Shown one piece after another: positions 11,410-23,839 of a stretch of 64,000 bases of DNA. The notes beneath the pieces were generated by a model, which did no database searches, had not been told where the DNA came from, and saw only the letters and a program-made list of their open reading frames with translations. Both the position numbers and the translations under genes were made by a program. The stretch is from Spirodela intermedia. Lineage: Eukaryota > Streptophyta > Magnoliopsida > Alismatales > Araceae. The DNA is taken from the NCBI GenBank assembly GCA_902729315.2, contig LR746273.1, forward strand, positions 4,813,001 to 4,877,000, given 5' to 3'. The number at the start of each line of letters is the position of its first letter. Position 1 is the stretch's first letter.

Positions 11410-11854
11410 GAGAGCCAACGGCAGAGGGAGGCATTCGGAGAAAAATAATAGATCGATCGATTGAGGGCTGACCGAGGAGGAGAGGGGGAACAGAAACATC
11501 GTTGACCGGGAATAGGATGCTTCTTCGATGCCATGTTCTTCTAGAACCGCCGGATTTGGGGGAAGTTTTCTTACGTTTTCCTATACAGATCGGGTCAAAT
11601 CTAAAATATACGCGCGGGAGACGCGTGATGGAGTCCTCGTTCGGCTACGTCGCGCGTAACAAACACTCCAGGGCTGACCAGTTCCAATATCCGCCCGGTA
11701 AAAGCGACCGGACTCTATCTCCATCGTCTCTCACTTCTGTTCTCTACATCGTCTCTCATTCTTCTGTTCTCCCCACTTCTCGTGCATGTGGATTACCAGC
11801 TGCCTTCTGCGGGAAAACGCGGGAGGGAGTTGGTGAAGTGAGTGGACAAAGACG
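11410..11854. other. Divergent intergenic region
   Basis: GC-moderate sequence between the leftward phytocyanin and the rightward MADS-box relic. It probably holds both promoters. Open frames here are short and I recognise no protein. Confidence 0.4.
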
Positions 11855-12488
11855 ATGACTGCTGACCTCGTGGCCCTGACGTCCGCCGGATCGACGGCGT
11901 TGAAGCGCGGCCCGTCTGCTTCTCAAAGCGCCGGAGAGGGCTCCTCTTGAAGGCGGAGGGTTTCGCCACGGCCCACCCAGGCTGGCGGGTGGCCGTGCTC
12001 GCCTTCTCCGAGTGCGGGCTGAAGTACGCCGCTTCCTACGGCGGAGGGGAAGGCCCCCCCGCCGTCATCAACTGGGTCTCGGGGAAGGCCGCGGACCGAA
12101 CCGGGGCTTGCGGGCCGGAGGCTTCGTTGCCTCTGCCGCCGGTCATCAGGCTCTATTCCACTTCCCCCGCCGTCTTTCTCCCCTTCTCCGTCGTCTCCAC
12201 GCGCGGCGATCGCTGGCGGGAAGACTTCGGATCTCCCAGGCGCAACTGCCGATCGTGCGGAGCCGGACTTCTTCTCCGTATTTCAGGAGCTCGAAGCGCT
12301 GAACGAGAGAATGTCCGGGTAGCATCTTCGCCTCCTCCGCGCAGCAGCAGGCGTCGCTGTGTTGTCCGCCTCGCTTTGATCTTTCCTCTCCTTCCGCCGA
12401 CAGCGCCGGTGCCCAGAGCGGCGTGACCGCCGAGTCGCCGTTTCTTGGGGACATGGAGGAAGATCCGGCCGGCGCCCCACTCCTCTGA
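11855..12488 (+). pseudogene. Type I (M-alpha-like) MADS-box pseudogene
   Basis: The frame starting at 11866 reads RRIDGVEARPVCFSKRRRGL, then LKAEGF and VAVLAFSECGLKYA, which fits the DNA-binding half of type I MADS proteins of the AGL61/AGL62 kind. The Met at 11855 is in a different frame, so an early frameshift separates it. The normally conserved ELxxLC segment is degraded (GFATAHPGW). A third frame gives FQELEALNERMSG then a stop at 12320; one more shift gives an acidic tail (FLGDMEEDPAG) ending at 12488. At least three frame changes make it a pseudogene, unless unseen introns explain some. Intact, it would be a nuclear transcription factor. Confidence 0.6.
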
Positions 12489-13900
12489 TTGCATGGAATG
12501 GAAAATGAACTCTCTGATTCAGCTCCTCTCGAGCTCCTCTGTTGTGCAAACTCTCACACAGTGGTGGTACAAATTCGAGCCTTCATGTCTGCCCATCGAG
12601 GGTTCTGTTTCAGTGATCTTTCCTGAAGATCCCCAGAACCGTCTGCAGCAGCCAAGTATCCTGCCCGTCGACCATCCAGACACCGAAATGTACTTCGATG
12701 AGTTACCAAAGCGCCTGTGTTTGACCCATCGACGCCACACACCCACTGTTCTTACCCAACGCCGGCAGATGGACCCGTCTACAAATCTTGTAATATAATT
12801 CCATTCTATTTTATTTTTTCTAAAATGCGGGCCGATGGGCTTTAGTCAGGACGTGTGTTTTTGCCTTTTTCTTGAAATGATTTCTCAATTAGTGCAAATT
12901 TTTAGCCTTAAATGACTTCTCCTCGTGTTTGAGTTGTATGTGAAGGGTGGATCACTTGTAAGACTCTCCATCTTTTCTCTCGGCTGGATAGAGACGAGTT
13001 GGCTGTCTTTGTGTTGGGAGTTTCCCTTGGAGCAAGTCCCTTCTCTGAATTACGAAGTAGCCTAATCTTGGCGATTAATAAAAATCTCAGGTGAGTACAC
13101 AAGATCGGAATGAGCTTCAACACGATGCATACTAGATTGATTTAGTTAAGTTAGATTTAATATATTTCGAGATTTGATTTTACTCCATTGTTAGTGTTCA
13201 TAAAAATCCCTTTTCTTCAATCCTCTAGGTTGGGGCATCAACCTAGGTTTCTTTCTTCATTCTATCTGTTAATTCATTATCATTCTCATCTTTCATCATT
13301 AACTTAATAGGTATCTAATACTTGAGTTCATGTGCAGAACGAACTGGTATCATCCTAACTACATAAGTTAGAATCGAGATCAGGATTCCTGTACATTTCT
13401 TACATGATCAGATCCATGATTTAGGTATAAATGTCAGCTTAGTAAAATCCATCTGTCAAATGGTGCGTTTGCCAAGGACTTGAGAGCCTTAGATGTTTAT
13501 TTTTATTAATTTCATGAATTTGTCTTTACTTTTTGAACTAACAAGTTTAAAGTTCTTTTAAGTTGATCCGGATAGAAAGAAATTAAGAGAAGCTATGGAG
13601 TGAGGTAGGATATCTAACCTTATTTTCTTAATAATTTCGGAGTTATATCATCATATAATATATTGATTCTGTCTGAATATCATGGTTAGTTAAAGCAGTC
13701 ATCACACTTTCTTTCTTGAAGAAATTATGAATTTGAATTGTGCTAACTCAAGGTTGAATTTATTTTTTGTGAATTAATTGTTCTCCTCTTCTAAGTAGAA
13801 ATGAAGAGAGAAAAATCTGTCTACAGAAATTTTGTTTCAACCTTGGTGTTAAAGTTAAGCAATTCAAAAACTTTCTATAAAATAATATATTTTTTTACAT
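12489..13900. other. Intergenic sequence, nothing recognised
   Basis: AT-rich sequence with short open frames only. The first 300 bases may be the old 3' flank of the MADS relic. No repeat ends, protein similarity or RNA gene is seen. Confidence 0.4.
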
Positions 13901-15359
13901 TATTTCATGCAAGGTCGATATACTCAAAAAGCTCCCATAGTTACTGCTGAATGTGAATTAGAAGAAGAATCGTGTAGTTCTACTAAAGTAGCTGAAAATA
14001 CATTAGTCATGCATGAGAATGATCAAGGTAGAATACATCTTAAAGCTCATACAGTTTGTCTACAATATAGCCCATTGACCAAAGTGAATGCACCTCTTAG
14101 ATAAGGAGTGAACTTTAGAGTAGTTCTGAAAGATCTCAAGGCTAGGCAAAATACCAAGAGGGGGTAAATTGGTATTTTAAAAATCTCGGATTTTCTTCCT
14201 AGATAGTAGATGTGTCAACACATGAATTAACACAGCTGTGCATGATTATCTACGTACATGATTACTTTCTCTCTCTTCCAGTGGGTTCTCACTATGAGAC
14301 AAGAACTTTTTATACTGATTTGCCCCTCACTTGGCTACTTCTAATCCCGGAGGATCCTTCTCATCAGTATTTCACTATTTTCCTCGGAAATACACACTGA
14401 AATTAATGGGATCAGCAACCCAATACCTCAGATTTGATCTCCGCAGAGATCCAGCCCCTTCTGGGCCAAACAGGACTTATAGCACCTCGTGCCTCTGACC
14501 AAAATCACTCTCCACTCACTACCCAGTTACCTTAGGGCCTGATGGAGAGCCTCCTTGAAAGATTCAAGCTTTATCTTGATCATCAATCGTTGATGAAGAA
14601 GGATGATGCAGTCTGCTCGTGGTTGAAGCTCAGCAGTAATGATTCTTGACTGTGAGAGAGATTACTCGTCATAGATCGAAGTGGAATCATTATTGTTGAT
14701 CTCCCCAGCTTCCTTTACCAGGGCGTCGTCCTCCAACGGATTTCCGCATTTTGCTCAAGAGATAAAATTGGAAAGTCAGTTCAAATACTTACCGTTTTCC
14801 GGAATGCGCGGCAACGACCTTTGACTATTGCGAATTCAATACCTTTCTATTCTCTGGTCCGTTCGATTATAAATTTGAATTGGAGATTCATCTCTCACAG
14901 AAGAACAACTTTCCTGTTGACTCTGTCTTCAGATTAGAGCGTTAAGCTGGTCGTTTTCTCCACGTAAGCAAGCAGCTGGCGTGTCATCGTCTAGATTTCC
15001 GGTTCGAGACTCACAAGAGCTCATTTGATATTTCGAATCATTTTCTTTTTCTTTTAATGATGCACGTGACTAATAAATAATAGCTGCACTTAAATGGTTA
15101 AATAATCATGGATAAATGAACTAAAAACATAACCATCATTTACCGATTAAATATTTGTTTTCCAACAAATATTTATCCATATATATGTGGCGCTTCACCT
15201 ATTCATTCATCAATTCACTTAATCTCAAGGTTAGCCCTAATGTCACAAGATAAATAATAAATTTATTTGCATGAAATCTATGAGGCATTTATGATAATCT
15301 TGTAAACAATATCAAACATGAATTATATATTTTCTCATATAATTTTAATATTAAAATCT
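13901..15359. other. Unresolved old repeat upstream of element F
   Basis: It includes a 65-codon open frame (13907-14104) with no recognised family and a segment near 14140-14180 (CCAAGAGGGGGTAAATTGG) that resembles dispersed plant LTR sequence. It could be leader or LTR of element F, but no matching partner was found in the window. Confidence 0.3.
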
Positions 15360-15363
15360 ATGC

Positions 15364-16178
15364 CCAAGGGCATCAACAAGATCATCCTCTAGTGTAAATG
15401 TTACCTCATTTTCATGGGATGAGTCATGAAGAACCTTATAAGCACTTAGACGAAATTTCTCAAAGTTGTGTGAAATCTCAAATTATCCTAATGTGTCTAG
15501 TGAAGTGGTGAAGATGAATGTGTTTTCTTTTACTCTTAAGGACAAAGCTAAAGATTGGTTTAGAGCTCTAGCTCAAGAGTTAAATTCATAGAGTGAAATG
15601 GAAGTAGCCTTCTTAATTTTTTTTTATTATATTGATAAAACTAATGCCATTAGAAAGGCAATTAGAGATTTTGTGTAGGGAGCTCAAGAATCATTTTTTG
15701 AAACATGGGAAAGAATGAAGGAGTATAATTGACAGTGCCCCTTCATGGGATTTATAATTGGTAACTTGTTTAGATTTTTTAGGAAGGGCTGAATGACAAA
15801 GACTGACATGTGATAGATGCAGCCAGCAAAGGTGCTTTTATGAATAAGTATGATCATGAAGCTTCTGACTTGATTGAAATGATTGCAGAAAATAGTGCAC
15901 ATCACGTGGCTTTAAACCAAAATGGACAAGGTCTTGGGCCTAGAAGATATATTTATGACTCGAAATCATTTGAGAGAGTTTTCCTTTTAGATAAACTAGA
16001 TAAATTAATGGAATGTGTCAATAATTTAATGAATGGTTCTACAAGTGATAATTTAAATTCTGAGCCATCTCCTATTGAATTTGAATTACCAATTTGTGCA
16101 CTTTGCTCTAGTCATGAACATGTAGAATTGAACTTTCCTAGATATAATCAAGCCATGGCAATGAATGATAGTTTCTGA
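15364..16178 (+). pseudogene. gag of element F (broken)
   Basis: Broken frames give HFHGMSHEEPYKHLD, then FFETWERMKEY, then an open part from 15810 (122 codons) with the gag motif DAASKGAFMNK. The Athila-type gag order is clear. A possible knuckle-like stretch CALCSSHEHVELNFP has lost the final Cys. Confidence 0.75.
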
Positions 16179-16743
16179 AAAATAAAAAGTTCAATCAGTA
16201 TACATGGAGCAATAAGAAGAGCCATAATAATAATTTTATAAAGGATGCAGGTAATTCTTATTATTCTGCTCTAAATCATCAAGATTTCTCTTCACATCCG
16301 AGGCAACATTTTCAAAGTTCTAGTTATGCACATGCTTATCATCAAGGGAGCATGAAACTAAGTAGTGCAAAAGGATGATTCTGTGACTATTAATGAGCTC
16401 TTGAAGTAATTGTTGCAGGGGAAGAAAGCTATGGAATTAAAACAGCAATAAATTATACAAGAAACGAAGAGAATGAAGATCAAAGTTGACAGCCAGCACC
16501 AAGAACTCTCAAGGCTAGAGGAAAACAAAGGTAAAAGGGAAAATTCGAATTATAATGGTTGAGACAAGTAAATTTTCCACTCAACCAATAGTTAATCCTA
16601 AACATATGACTAATTCTTCTTAGCATCAAATTCATCATGTAGAATCCAAGGATAAAGATTTTGAAACATTACATGCTATTTCAAAATTAAGGAATGGAAA
16701 AAATTTACCTGATCCACATAGAGAGAAAAGAGAAGAAAACAAT

Positions 16744-17613
16744 TTGGAGTATGAAGAAAAACAAGATAAAGAAGATCAAGAAACCGTAGATATATGTAAT
16801 AAGGAGGGTAGAGAGGTAAATCTCAAAAATTATAAATCTCCAATTCCTTTTCTTGAAGCCTTGCAAAAATTTAAAAATAAACCTAATACCCTTGATGATC
16901 ATCTCATGGATCTTTTCAAACAAGTAAATACTAATATTCCTTTTATTAATATTATTAAGCACATTTCTTCATATGATAAATTTTTAAAAGGATTATGTAG
17001 AGAGTATCTGAGACAATAAGTTCTAAATTATTTAATCATATTCTTGAAAAGCGTAGATATCTCAGAGCACCACTTATCACTTGTGAGATTAAAGGTATTC
17101 TTTTTACTAGATCTTTACTTGATTTAGGTGCTAGTGTGAATATACTACTAAAAAGCTCTTTATGATAAATTTAAATTCAGTGATTTACAATCAATTATAG
17201 TAGAGTTTCAATTAGCTGATGGGTTGATTAGACAATCATGTAGAATTCTTGAAGATGTGATAGTAAAAATAGAAAGTTGGTATTTTCCCGTAGATTTTAT
17301 TGTTGCTGATATGAAAATGAATGATAATATTACTCATACTCCCATCATTTTGGGTAGGCCATTCTTAACAATAGCCAAAACTACAATGGATTGGGGGAAG
17401 GGAATGGTAGAATTAAAATTTGGGCATGAAAAAGTTGAAATAAAAATTTCTAAGTTGATAAAATATGTTGAGAATTTCATTGAAGATTGTAATCATATTG
17501 ATTTATCTGATGAATGTGTTGATGATAATTTTCTTTGTATGACTTCTATTCTTGATCCTCCACAAGTTTTAACCGAAAAAAATATCTTACCTAATGATGA
17601 AGAAAAACATTAA
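16744..17613 (+). pseudogene. gag C-terminal part and protease of element F (broken)
   Basis: An acidic and Lys-rich region (16744-17019) reads SPIPFLEALQKFKNK. Then comes an aspartic protease with LLDLGASVNIL near 17107 (the DLGAS form typical of Athila) and a downstream open frame from 17224 with HTPIILGRPFLTIAKTTMDW. A frameshift near 17155 separates the two protease parts. The end runs towards the RT start (LKPLPSTLKHAFLG, after a stop). Confidence 0.8.
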
Positions 17614-17639
17614 GAATTGAAGCCTTTACCCTCAACTTT

Positions 17640-19075
17640 AAAGCATGCTTTTCTTGGACAAGGAAATTATTTTCTTGTTATTATTTCATCCACTCTATCT
17701 TAGATCAGGAAGAGAGATATTATATGTACTTAGGACTTATAAAAATGCTCTTGGCTCCCTTTAGGCGATATAAAAGGATTTAGTGTAGATACTTGTATGC
17801 ATAGGATTTTTATTGAAGATGATGCTCGTTGTAGTAGGAAAACTTAGAGGAGATTAAATCCTAAGATGTGGAAGGCAGTGAATAAAGAGGTTATGAAGTG
17901 GTTGGACACATGTATAATCTATTATATATCTGATAGCCCATGGATTAGTCCTATCTATGTAGTCCCAAAGAAAATAGGAATCAGCGTGACTAAAATGAAA
18001 AAGGGAAGAGATTCAAATTAGATTATCCACTAGCTGGAGAGTTTGTATAGATTATAGAAGATTAAATCATGTGACTAAGAAAGATCATTATCCTTACCCT
18101 CCATCGATCAAATCCTTGAAAAATTAGTAGGATATATTTTTTTTAATTTTCTAGGTAAATATTCAGGGTACAACCAAATAGGTATATGCCTTGATGATCA
18201 AGAAAAAACCAAGTTTACATGCCCATTAAGAATGTTTGCATTTCAAAAGATGTCATTTGGTTTGTGTAATTCACTTACTACCTTTCAAAGATGTATGTCT
18301 ACCATTTTTTTGAGTTAGTTGGTGATTGTTTAGAAATATTCATGAATGATTTTTCGGTGTTTGGTCAGTCTTTTGGTCATTTTTTGACTAATTTGATAAA
18401 AATTTTGTAGATATATATTAAAAAAAAAAAATCTTGAGTTGATAGAAGTTTCATTTTATCATGCAACAAGGAGTTGTGTTGGGCCATTTAGTTAGCAGTC
18501 GGAGGGTTGGAGGTAGATAAAGCTAAGATTGAAGTAATTCACAACCTTCATTAGCCTAGCACAATTAAATAAATGAGAGCATTTTGGACATGTTAGATTT
18601 TATCAATATTTCATTAAATATTTTGCTAAATTATCCAAACCGTTGACTAACTTGCTCTCTAAAGATATTATCTTCTATGTTGATGCAGCAGGTGAACAAG
18701 TTTGTTTGGAAATTAAGAAAGTATTGATTGAGGCTTCTATCCTAAGATCCCTGGATTAGAGTTTACCTTTTGAACTAATGTGTGATGCTTCAGATTTTGT
18801 AGTGGGAGCTGTCATAGGTCAATGAGTGGATAAGAAACTAATGGCCATTTATTACACAAGTAAAACTTTTAATGAGGCTCCTATAAATTACACTACAACT
18901 GAGAAAGAATTACTGGCTATTATCTTTGTTCTAAATAAATTTAGATCATATTTTTTATGAAGTTAAATAGTTATTTATATTGATCATTCAGTCATTAGAT
19001 ATTTACTTAGTAAGAAAGAAACGAATATGTTCTTAAACATATTAGAGTTTTGAAATATAATTGAAATATCAAGAA
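17640..19075 (+). pseudogene. Reverse transcriptase and RNase H of element F (broken)
   Basis: Recognisable pieces in order are ISDSPWISPIYVVPKK (near 17930), RVCIDYRRLNHVTKKDHYPY (near 18040), a catalytic box FMNDFSVFG near 18340 (canonical YxDD, first catalytic Asp now Asn), and RNase H pieces LMCDASDFVVGAVIGQ and TTTEKELLAIIFVLNKF near 18780-18950. Stops and indels are frequent. There is no integrase downstream. Confidence 0.8.
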
Positions 19076-19121
19076 TCTGTAGACTGGAGTTTTGAATATG
19101 ATCTATGAGAAGAACTAGGTC

Positions 19122-19560
19122 TCAAACAAGAATAACTAAAGGTTAATTTATGCACCTTAAACAATAATACATTGGCAAAGTACATGGACATAATGAAAAG
19201 CTCAACAATCGTATCTGAGCTTGACCCTAAAGACAAAGGCATCTATTGATTTATTATGCATCTCTAGATATAATATCAAGGACAACTTACATGAGAGCAT
19301 AAGGCTTCAAACTAAAGAATGACTAAAGGTGAAAAGTAAAAATTATAGATGATAACATGTCAACATAATACATGGACAAAATGAAAAATTCAACATTCAT
19401 ATTTAAATTAGACCCTAAAAGAGAAAATTTATATTAATCTATTACATATCTCCAAATGAAATATCAAGGACAACTTATGTGAGAATGAAAAGCTTCAAAC
19501 TAGAGAGCAATTGAAGGTTACAAGCACACTGGCAAAGCAATGAAAGAATTTCAAATTTGT
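19122..19560 (+). repeat. Tandem repeat of about 187-bp period behind element F
   Basis: The phrase TCAAACTAAAGAATGACTAA recurs with changes near 19122, 19309 and 19495, each followed by similar text (ACATGGACAAAATGAAAA, then TATCAAGGACAACTTA). There are about two and a third units, AT-rich, without coding potential. Confidence 0.7.
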
Positions 19561-21703
19561 GTGATTGTTCTCATGTGGTGAAAGATAGGGAGAAATTGGA
19601 GGATAAATATAATGACTTAACAAAAAATCAAAACTGATGTCAAATGAAGATATCTATTTACATCATTTACTCAGCTCAAGAGTAAGATCTTACTCCATCC
19701 ATTATAGCAAAGCTACCACATGCTTCAAATGAAGACTTGAAAGCTACATTATTTTGCTTACACAGGTATGATGATTTATCTCAACTACTCTATTGAAGTT
19801 TGACTCTCTCCATTAAGTCCTAAGGTAACCTACGGGGTGAGTGGAAAGAGGTTTAGGCTAAGGCACAAAGCGCTTAAAACTGAAAACTACACATGGAAGG
19901 TGTGGTCTTTGAGGAGAGTAATATATTGACTTAGGCACATGGTCTTGATAAAAAAATATTATTCATGAGGGGTATGATTGATTATTATAAATTAGTAGTT
20001 GCATCTATGCATTAATATCTTATATATAGATACTAATTAGTGGGTAGAGAATGTAATTATATATGTGTTACCAAATCATTATACAATTCATAATATTTTA
20101 TTATTTAAGTCATAATATATATTATTTTACTTATTTTATTGATATTATGAGACTAACCCTACTTGACTTTTATGAAGTCAAGTGGTAGTTCTCTCACATT
20201 TTTTTGATAATTATTTGATTGCGAGGACTTAGGTGAGCTCTTATTATGAGTTGGAAGTAATAGAAGAAGGCCAAATTTTTAACCTAAAGAAAAGTTCAAG
20301 TCTTATAGAGGGGGTCAACCTAATATGTTTATGGGCCCAAGAGAGGGCGTCATCTTGGTCAGGCCCATTTAGACCTTAAGTAGCACATGACCTTGGCCTA
20401 ACCCACTTAGACTTAAAAGGACTATCAAGAGATGAGATCTAGGCCGCCCATCTTAGGGCACCTTAAGATGAGATTAAGAGAAGAATTAGAGCGTTACCCT
20501 CATAAAAAAATCTAGGTCATCCACCAAGAGAGTCAGTTATTAAATATAAATGTCTATTGAAGGAGCCTAATTCTCAAGAAGTTTAAGGCCTTTCGCTTCC
20601 CTCTTAGAGGGAGCTTTTTGGCTCTCTCTCTCTAGCATTAGTTAGCCAAAAGAAAAAAGAGGAAAATCAAGACTCGATCAACAGCATTCTCATGCCCAAA
20701 ATTGTTGTGGAAAAGAAACCATCTAGAGTGCATCAAGATCAGCAAACTAATTTTATCATTTATTCTATCATTTCATTGCATTAAGTCCATTCTCTCCTCT
20801 TTCCCACACTTTTTATTTCTCTTATCTTTACCCTTTTTAGAATGAAATTTGCCTTTCACAATCTCAAGTATATCTATATATATATATATATAAGAAATAA
20901 AATAAGTAAAATTCTTACTCTCATTAACCAGGCTCCTTGACGATCAACCCTTACCTATCTAAAACTCAAAATTAAGGTTTTATAAATATTATTTATATGA
21001 ACTTGGTTGCATCATGATGATATATCTAACCTCTAAATTGAGTTCATCAATGATCTCTACAGAGATCAAATAGGAGTGCTTGGACCACTGATCTCATGAA
21101 TTCAACTATATTTCTAGAAGAAAATAGTGAACTTCAATATGAAGATTCTTCTATGATTAGATGGAGCGTGGTAAAATTTGAACCAATATAAAAACTCATG
21201 TCTCTTGTGGTGACAAGTGAAAAAGAGAAACTAGAGTGAACCTACATGATAATACTATATTTATGTTGTATAATTTGGATCATATGTATATACTTGATTA
21301 GATTTATTAAAACATAATGCCTTGAATTTAATATAGGATGCCATTATTATGATTTGCTCAAATTTCATGTAGGGGGCAGGAATTATGCTTAAAATGTGAT
21401 ATATGAACTTAGCATTACAAAAAAAAATTCATATGGATTATCGGTTGAAATTTTTTCTTGAACATATAAGAAAACCGATGAACAAAATTTGAGAACTTTT
21501 TAAGATTTATTTAGATGATATTCAGATTTTTTAAGGATGAGAAAGGAGAGTTTTATTTATTATAGGATTATATCTAATTTTTAGTAATGAGGGAGATGTT
21601 TTATATTTCATGATATGTCATTTATCTCACATGAGATTAAGTGATGGAGAGCCTTTAAAGTATCTCACATAAGTTTTTCTTAAGCACCTTCTTATTTAAT
21701 GTG
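19561..21703. other. AT-rich intergenic or old repeat sequence
   Basis: It holds a motif CTACACATGGAAGGTGTGG near 19888 that resembles the direct repeat in the 3' region of elements A, B, D and E, a polypyrimidine-rich stretch near 20610-20640 that may be LTR leader, and a (TA)n run at about 20872-20892. No gene is recognised. Confidence 0.4.
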
Positions 21704-21846
21704 TGTTTGGTAGTGGTATTGTACTCCTGGCCCACTATGGCCCATTATCTATCTTTCTCCCATCTCTCCTTTCTCCTATATAAGAGTCATGTATTCTATC
21801 TTTTGAGACTGCATGAATTTCAGGATTTTCTTTTCTTGTGTCAACA
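21704..21846 (+). repeat. 5' LTR of copia-1
   Basis: It starts TGTTTGGTAG and ends TGTCAACA, with a TATATAA box near 21778. It aligns over its whole length with 53663-53805, with scattered differences. The primer site follows at once. Confidence 0.92.
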
Positions 21847-21860
21847 TGATATCAAAGCCC
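21847..21860 (+). other. Primer binding site, initiator tRNA-Met type (copia-1)
   Basis: TGATATCAAAGCCC, two changes from the plant copia consensus TGGTATCAGAGCCC. Confidence 0.75.
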
Positions 21861-22202
21861 TAAGTATCCCTCGTCATCCTCCTCCTCTCCAATGTGCTGC
21901 CCATCTCTAGCATGTCGCTCTCCTCTTCATCGGCCTCTTCCCTCCACAAATGGTTCTTTAGCGTTGCTGCTCTTCCCTCTTCCGGCGTCGTCATCTCTGC
22001 CATCGCTTTCCTTCTCCTTTCGGCACTACCCTCCTTGCCACCGTCGCCCCTTGCCGGTGTTGTTGCTCTCCTCCTCTTCTCTGACATCTCCACCATCACG
22101 GCCACCATCAAGGCCCCTCCTCACTGCCGTGCCCTTGCTATCACGCTGTTATGGGCACCATCATTCTCAGGTGCCGAGGGTGTCACCACCACCTTTGAGG
22201 TC
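21861..22202 (+). pseudogene. copia-1 gag, first part (broken)
   Basis: A Ser/Pro/Leu-rich leader of copia gag, open in one frame from 21894, cut by element B at 22203 and continued at 29103. The assignment rests on its place directly behind LTR and primer site and on the gag piece found after element B; by itself the sequence is low complexity. Confidence 0.55.
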
Positions 22203-23839
22203 TGACGTGATAGTCGTTGTATATTAAATCACGCAAATATAAAATTTATAAAATTAGAAAATACGAATTTTTAGATATTTAGAAGTATTTCTAAATAAAT
22301 ATATCAATTATAATTCAATAAAACTTCCAAAAATAGCGGTAATTTCCCAAGTCAATCACAGGGATGTACTATAATATTTTGTAATTATTCAGATTTTTTC
22401 TCAATGAATAAGATTTTCTATGAATTTTATACTAGGAAATGAAAAGGAAATATATTTAAAATTCACAAAAAAAAGGAAATAAGGGTGCAGACGTCAGGAT
22501 GACGTCAGCACCCGGCGAACGTGAATCGGGCGGAAACAGAGTTCCGCCTGGCGATTCTTACGTAAGCGATTACAGACGATTTAGTTAATCAAATTAAGAT
22601 CTGCAAAAGTCGGAAGAATCGTAATAGAACAAAGTATATTTTGGTAAATTAAAATCACACAAAGTATCACTAAATGAAGTGTAAATTAAATTCAAAGTAG
22701 GAAAACAGAGTTCCGGCGTCGCGACGGCGATGCGTCGGCGATGCACCAGAATCTTGAGCGTTCGGGAGGATCGTCGTGCAGTGTCCACGGCCTCGAAGGC
22801 TCTCCTTGGACAAAGATGACCTGGGCATTCTCTAGATCTTCTCGCGAAGTCTAGAGATTAATGAAATGGGTCGTCGAGTCGTCTCCAGTGGCTGTCACCC
22901 GGCGGAGTGGAAAAACGGCGACTTTGCGGCTCTCCGGTCGCTGTCACCCGACGGAGAGGAGCTGGATGGAGGTGGGCCGCGTGTTAGGGAGCTTCATCCT
23001 CAGGTCCGCGCAGCAAGAGGAGGCTCTTCATCGCATCTGGTACACTCTCAGGAGGTGGCGACTCGTCTCCCGGCGGATCGTCCTCTTCCCGACGACGGCT
23101 TGTTCGTCGATCAATCGGAGATGATTTACTCGATGGATTCGCGATCCTTTTATCGCGAATCGTTCAGCAATTTTAGTGGCAATGCTCCACGAATCGCGTT
23201 GACGAGATTTTCGCCGATGATCCAGCGATTCTCGTTGTTTAATCCTTCACCGGCGATCTGCAAGAAACTTGCGATAATCAGATAAAAATATATGAATTTT
23301 GACTTTGGGAGGATTCGAACCCGCGCCGTTTGTCTGCCCCTTCTGAGGAAGGTGTGATGCGGGTTTAGTCCCACATCGGTTGTGCGCTGATTTTTCAGGC
23401 AAATATATAGTAATGTTAGTTTTCTAAGCAAAGCCCCTTCTGTCGCGTGTATGACCACTCCTTGCCCTACAGCTAGCTAGCCACCAGTGACGTGGAAGGG
23501 GAGTGGCGCACACGTGCCCCTATCGGTCCAACCCGCTCGAGCCCTTGCTCGCAGCTACTCTCCCTGACTGAGCTTCCGACCCGCTTGTGGACCCGGCTGG
23601 CCGGCGGGTCCCCCCCTCATTTTGTCTTATTTTTATTTCTTTTTCTTCATTTATCTCAAAAGCAAGACTGTAAAAATCATATAAATTCATGTAAAATCAC
23701 ATAATTACCTAAAAATTCACATTAATCAACTGAAAACCACTTTTCACACTTTAACACAAATATAAGTCTATTTATCATGAGTTAAGGCTAAAACTATATT
23801 ATTTACTAATTATTAACTCATGATAATGAAGACTTATCA
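22203..23839 (-). repeat. 3' LTR of element B (complete, 1637 bp)
   Basis: Bounded by TGACGTGAT and ACTTATCA on the plus strand. It has a perfect hairpin GATTCGCGAT/ATCGCGAATC (23136-23161), the B-box-like motif (GGATTCGAACC on this strand near 23310), and an uninterrupted antisense open frame (22866-23285). Confidence 0.93.

Larger units (their letters stand above)
15360..19121 (+). mobile_element. Decayed Athila-type Ty3/gypsy element F, LTRs not found
   Basis: Gag, protease, reverse transcriptase and RNase H follow in the order expected for Ty3/gypsy, all with many stops and frameshifts. No integrase and no LTR pair were found. Its proteins are clearly different from those of element E, so it is a separate and older lineage. 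Confidence 0.8.

Noticed and set aside
11947-12426. A 159-codon frame as an intact gene
   Set aside because: Only its first third fits the MADS domain; the tail is the wrong frame, since a different frame gives the helical and acidic C-terminal parts.
20872-20892. (TA)n run as a promoter
   Set aside because: It is a plain dinucleotide repeat with no gene downstream.
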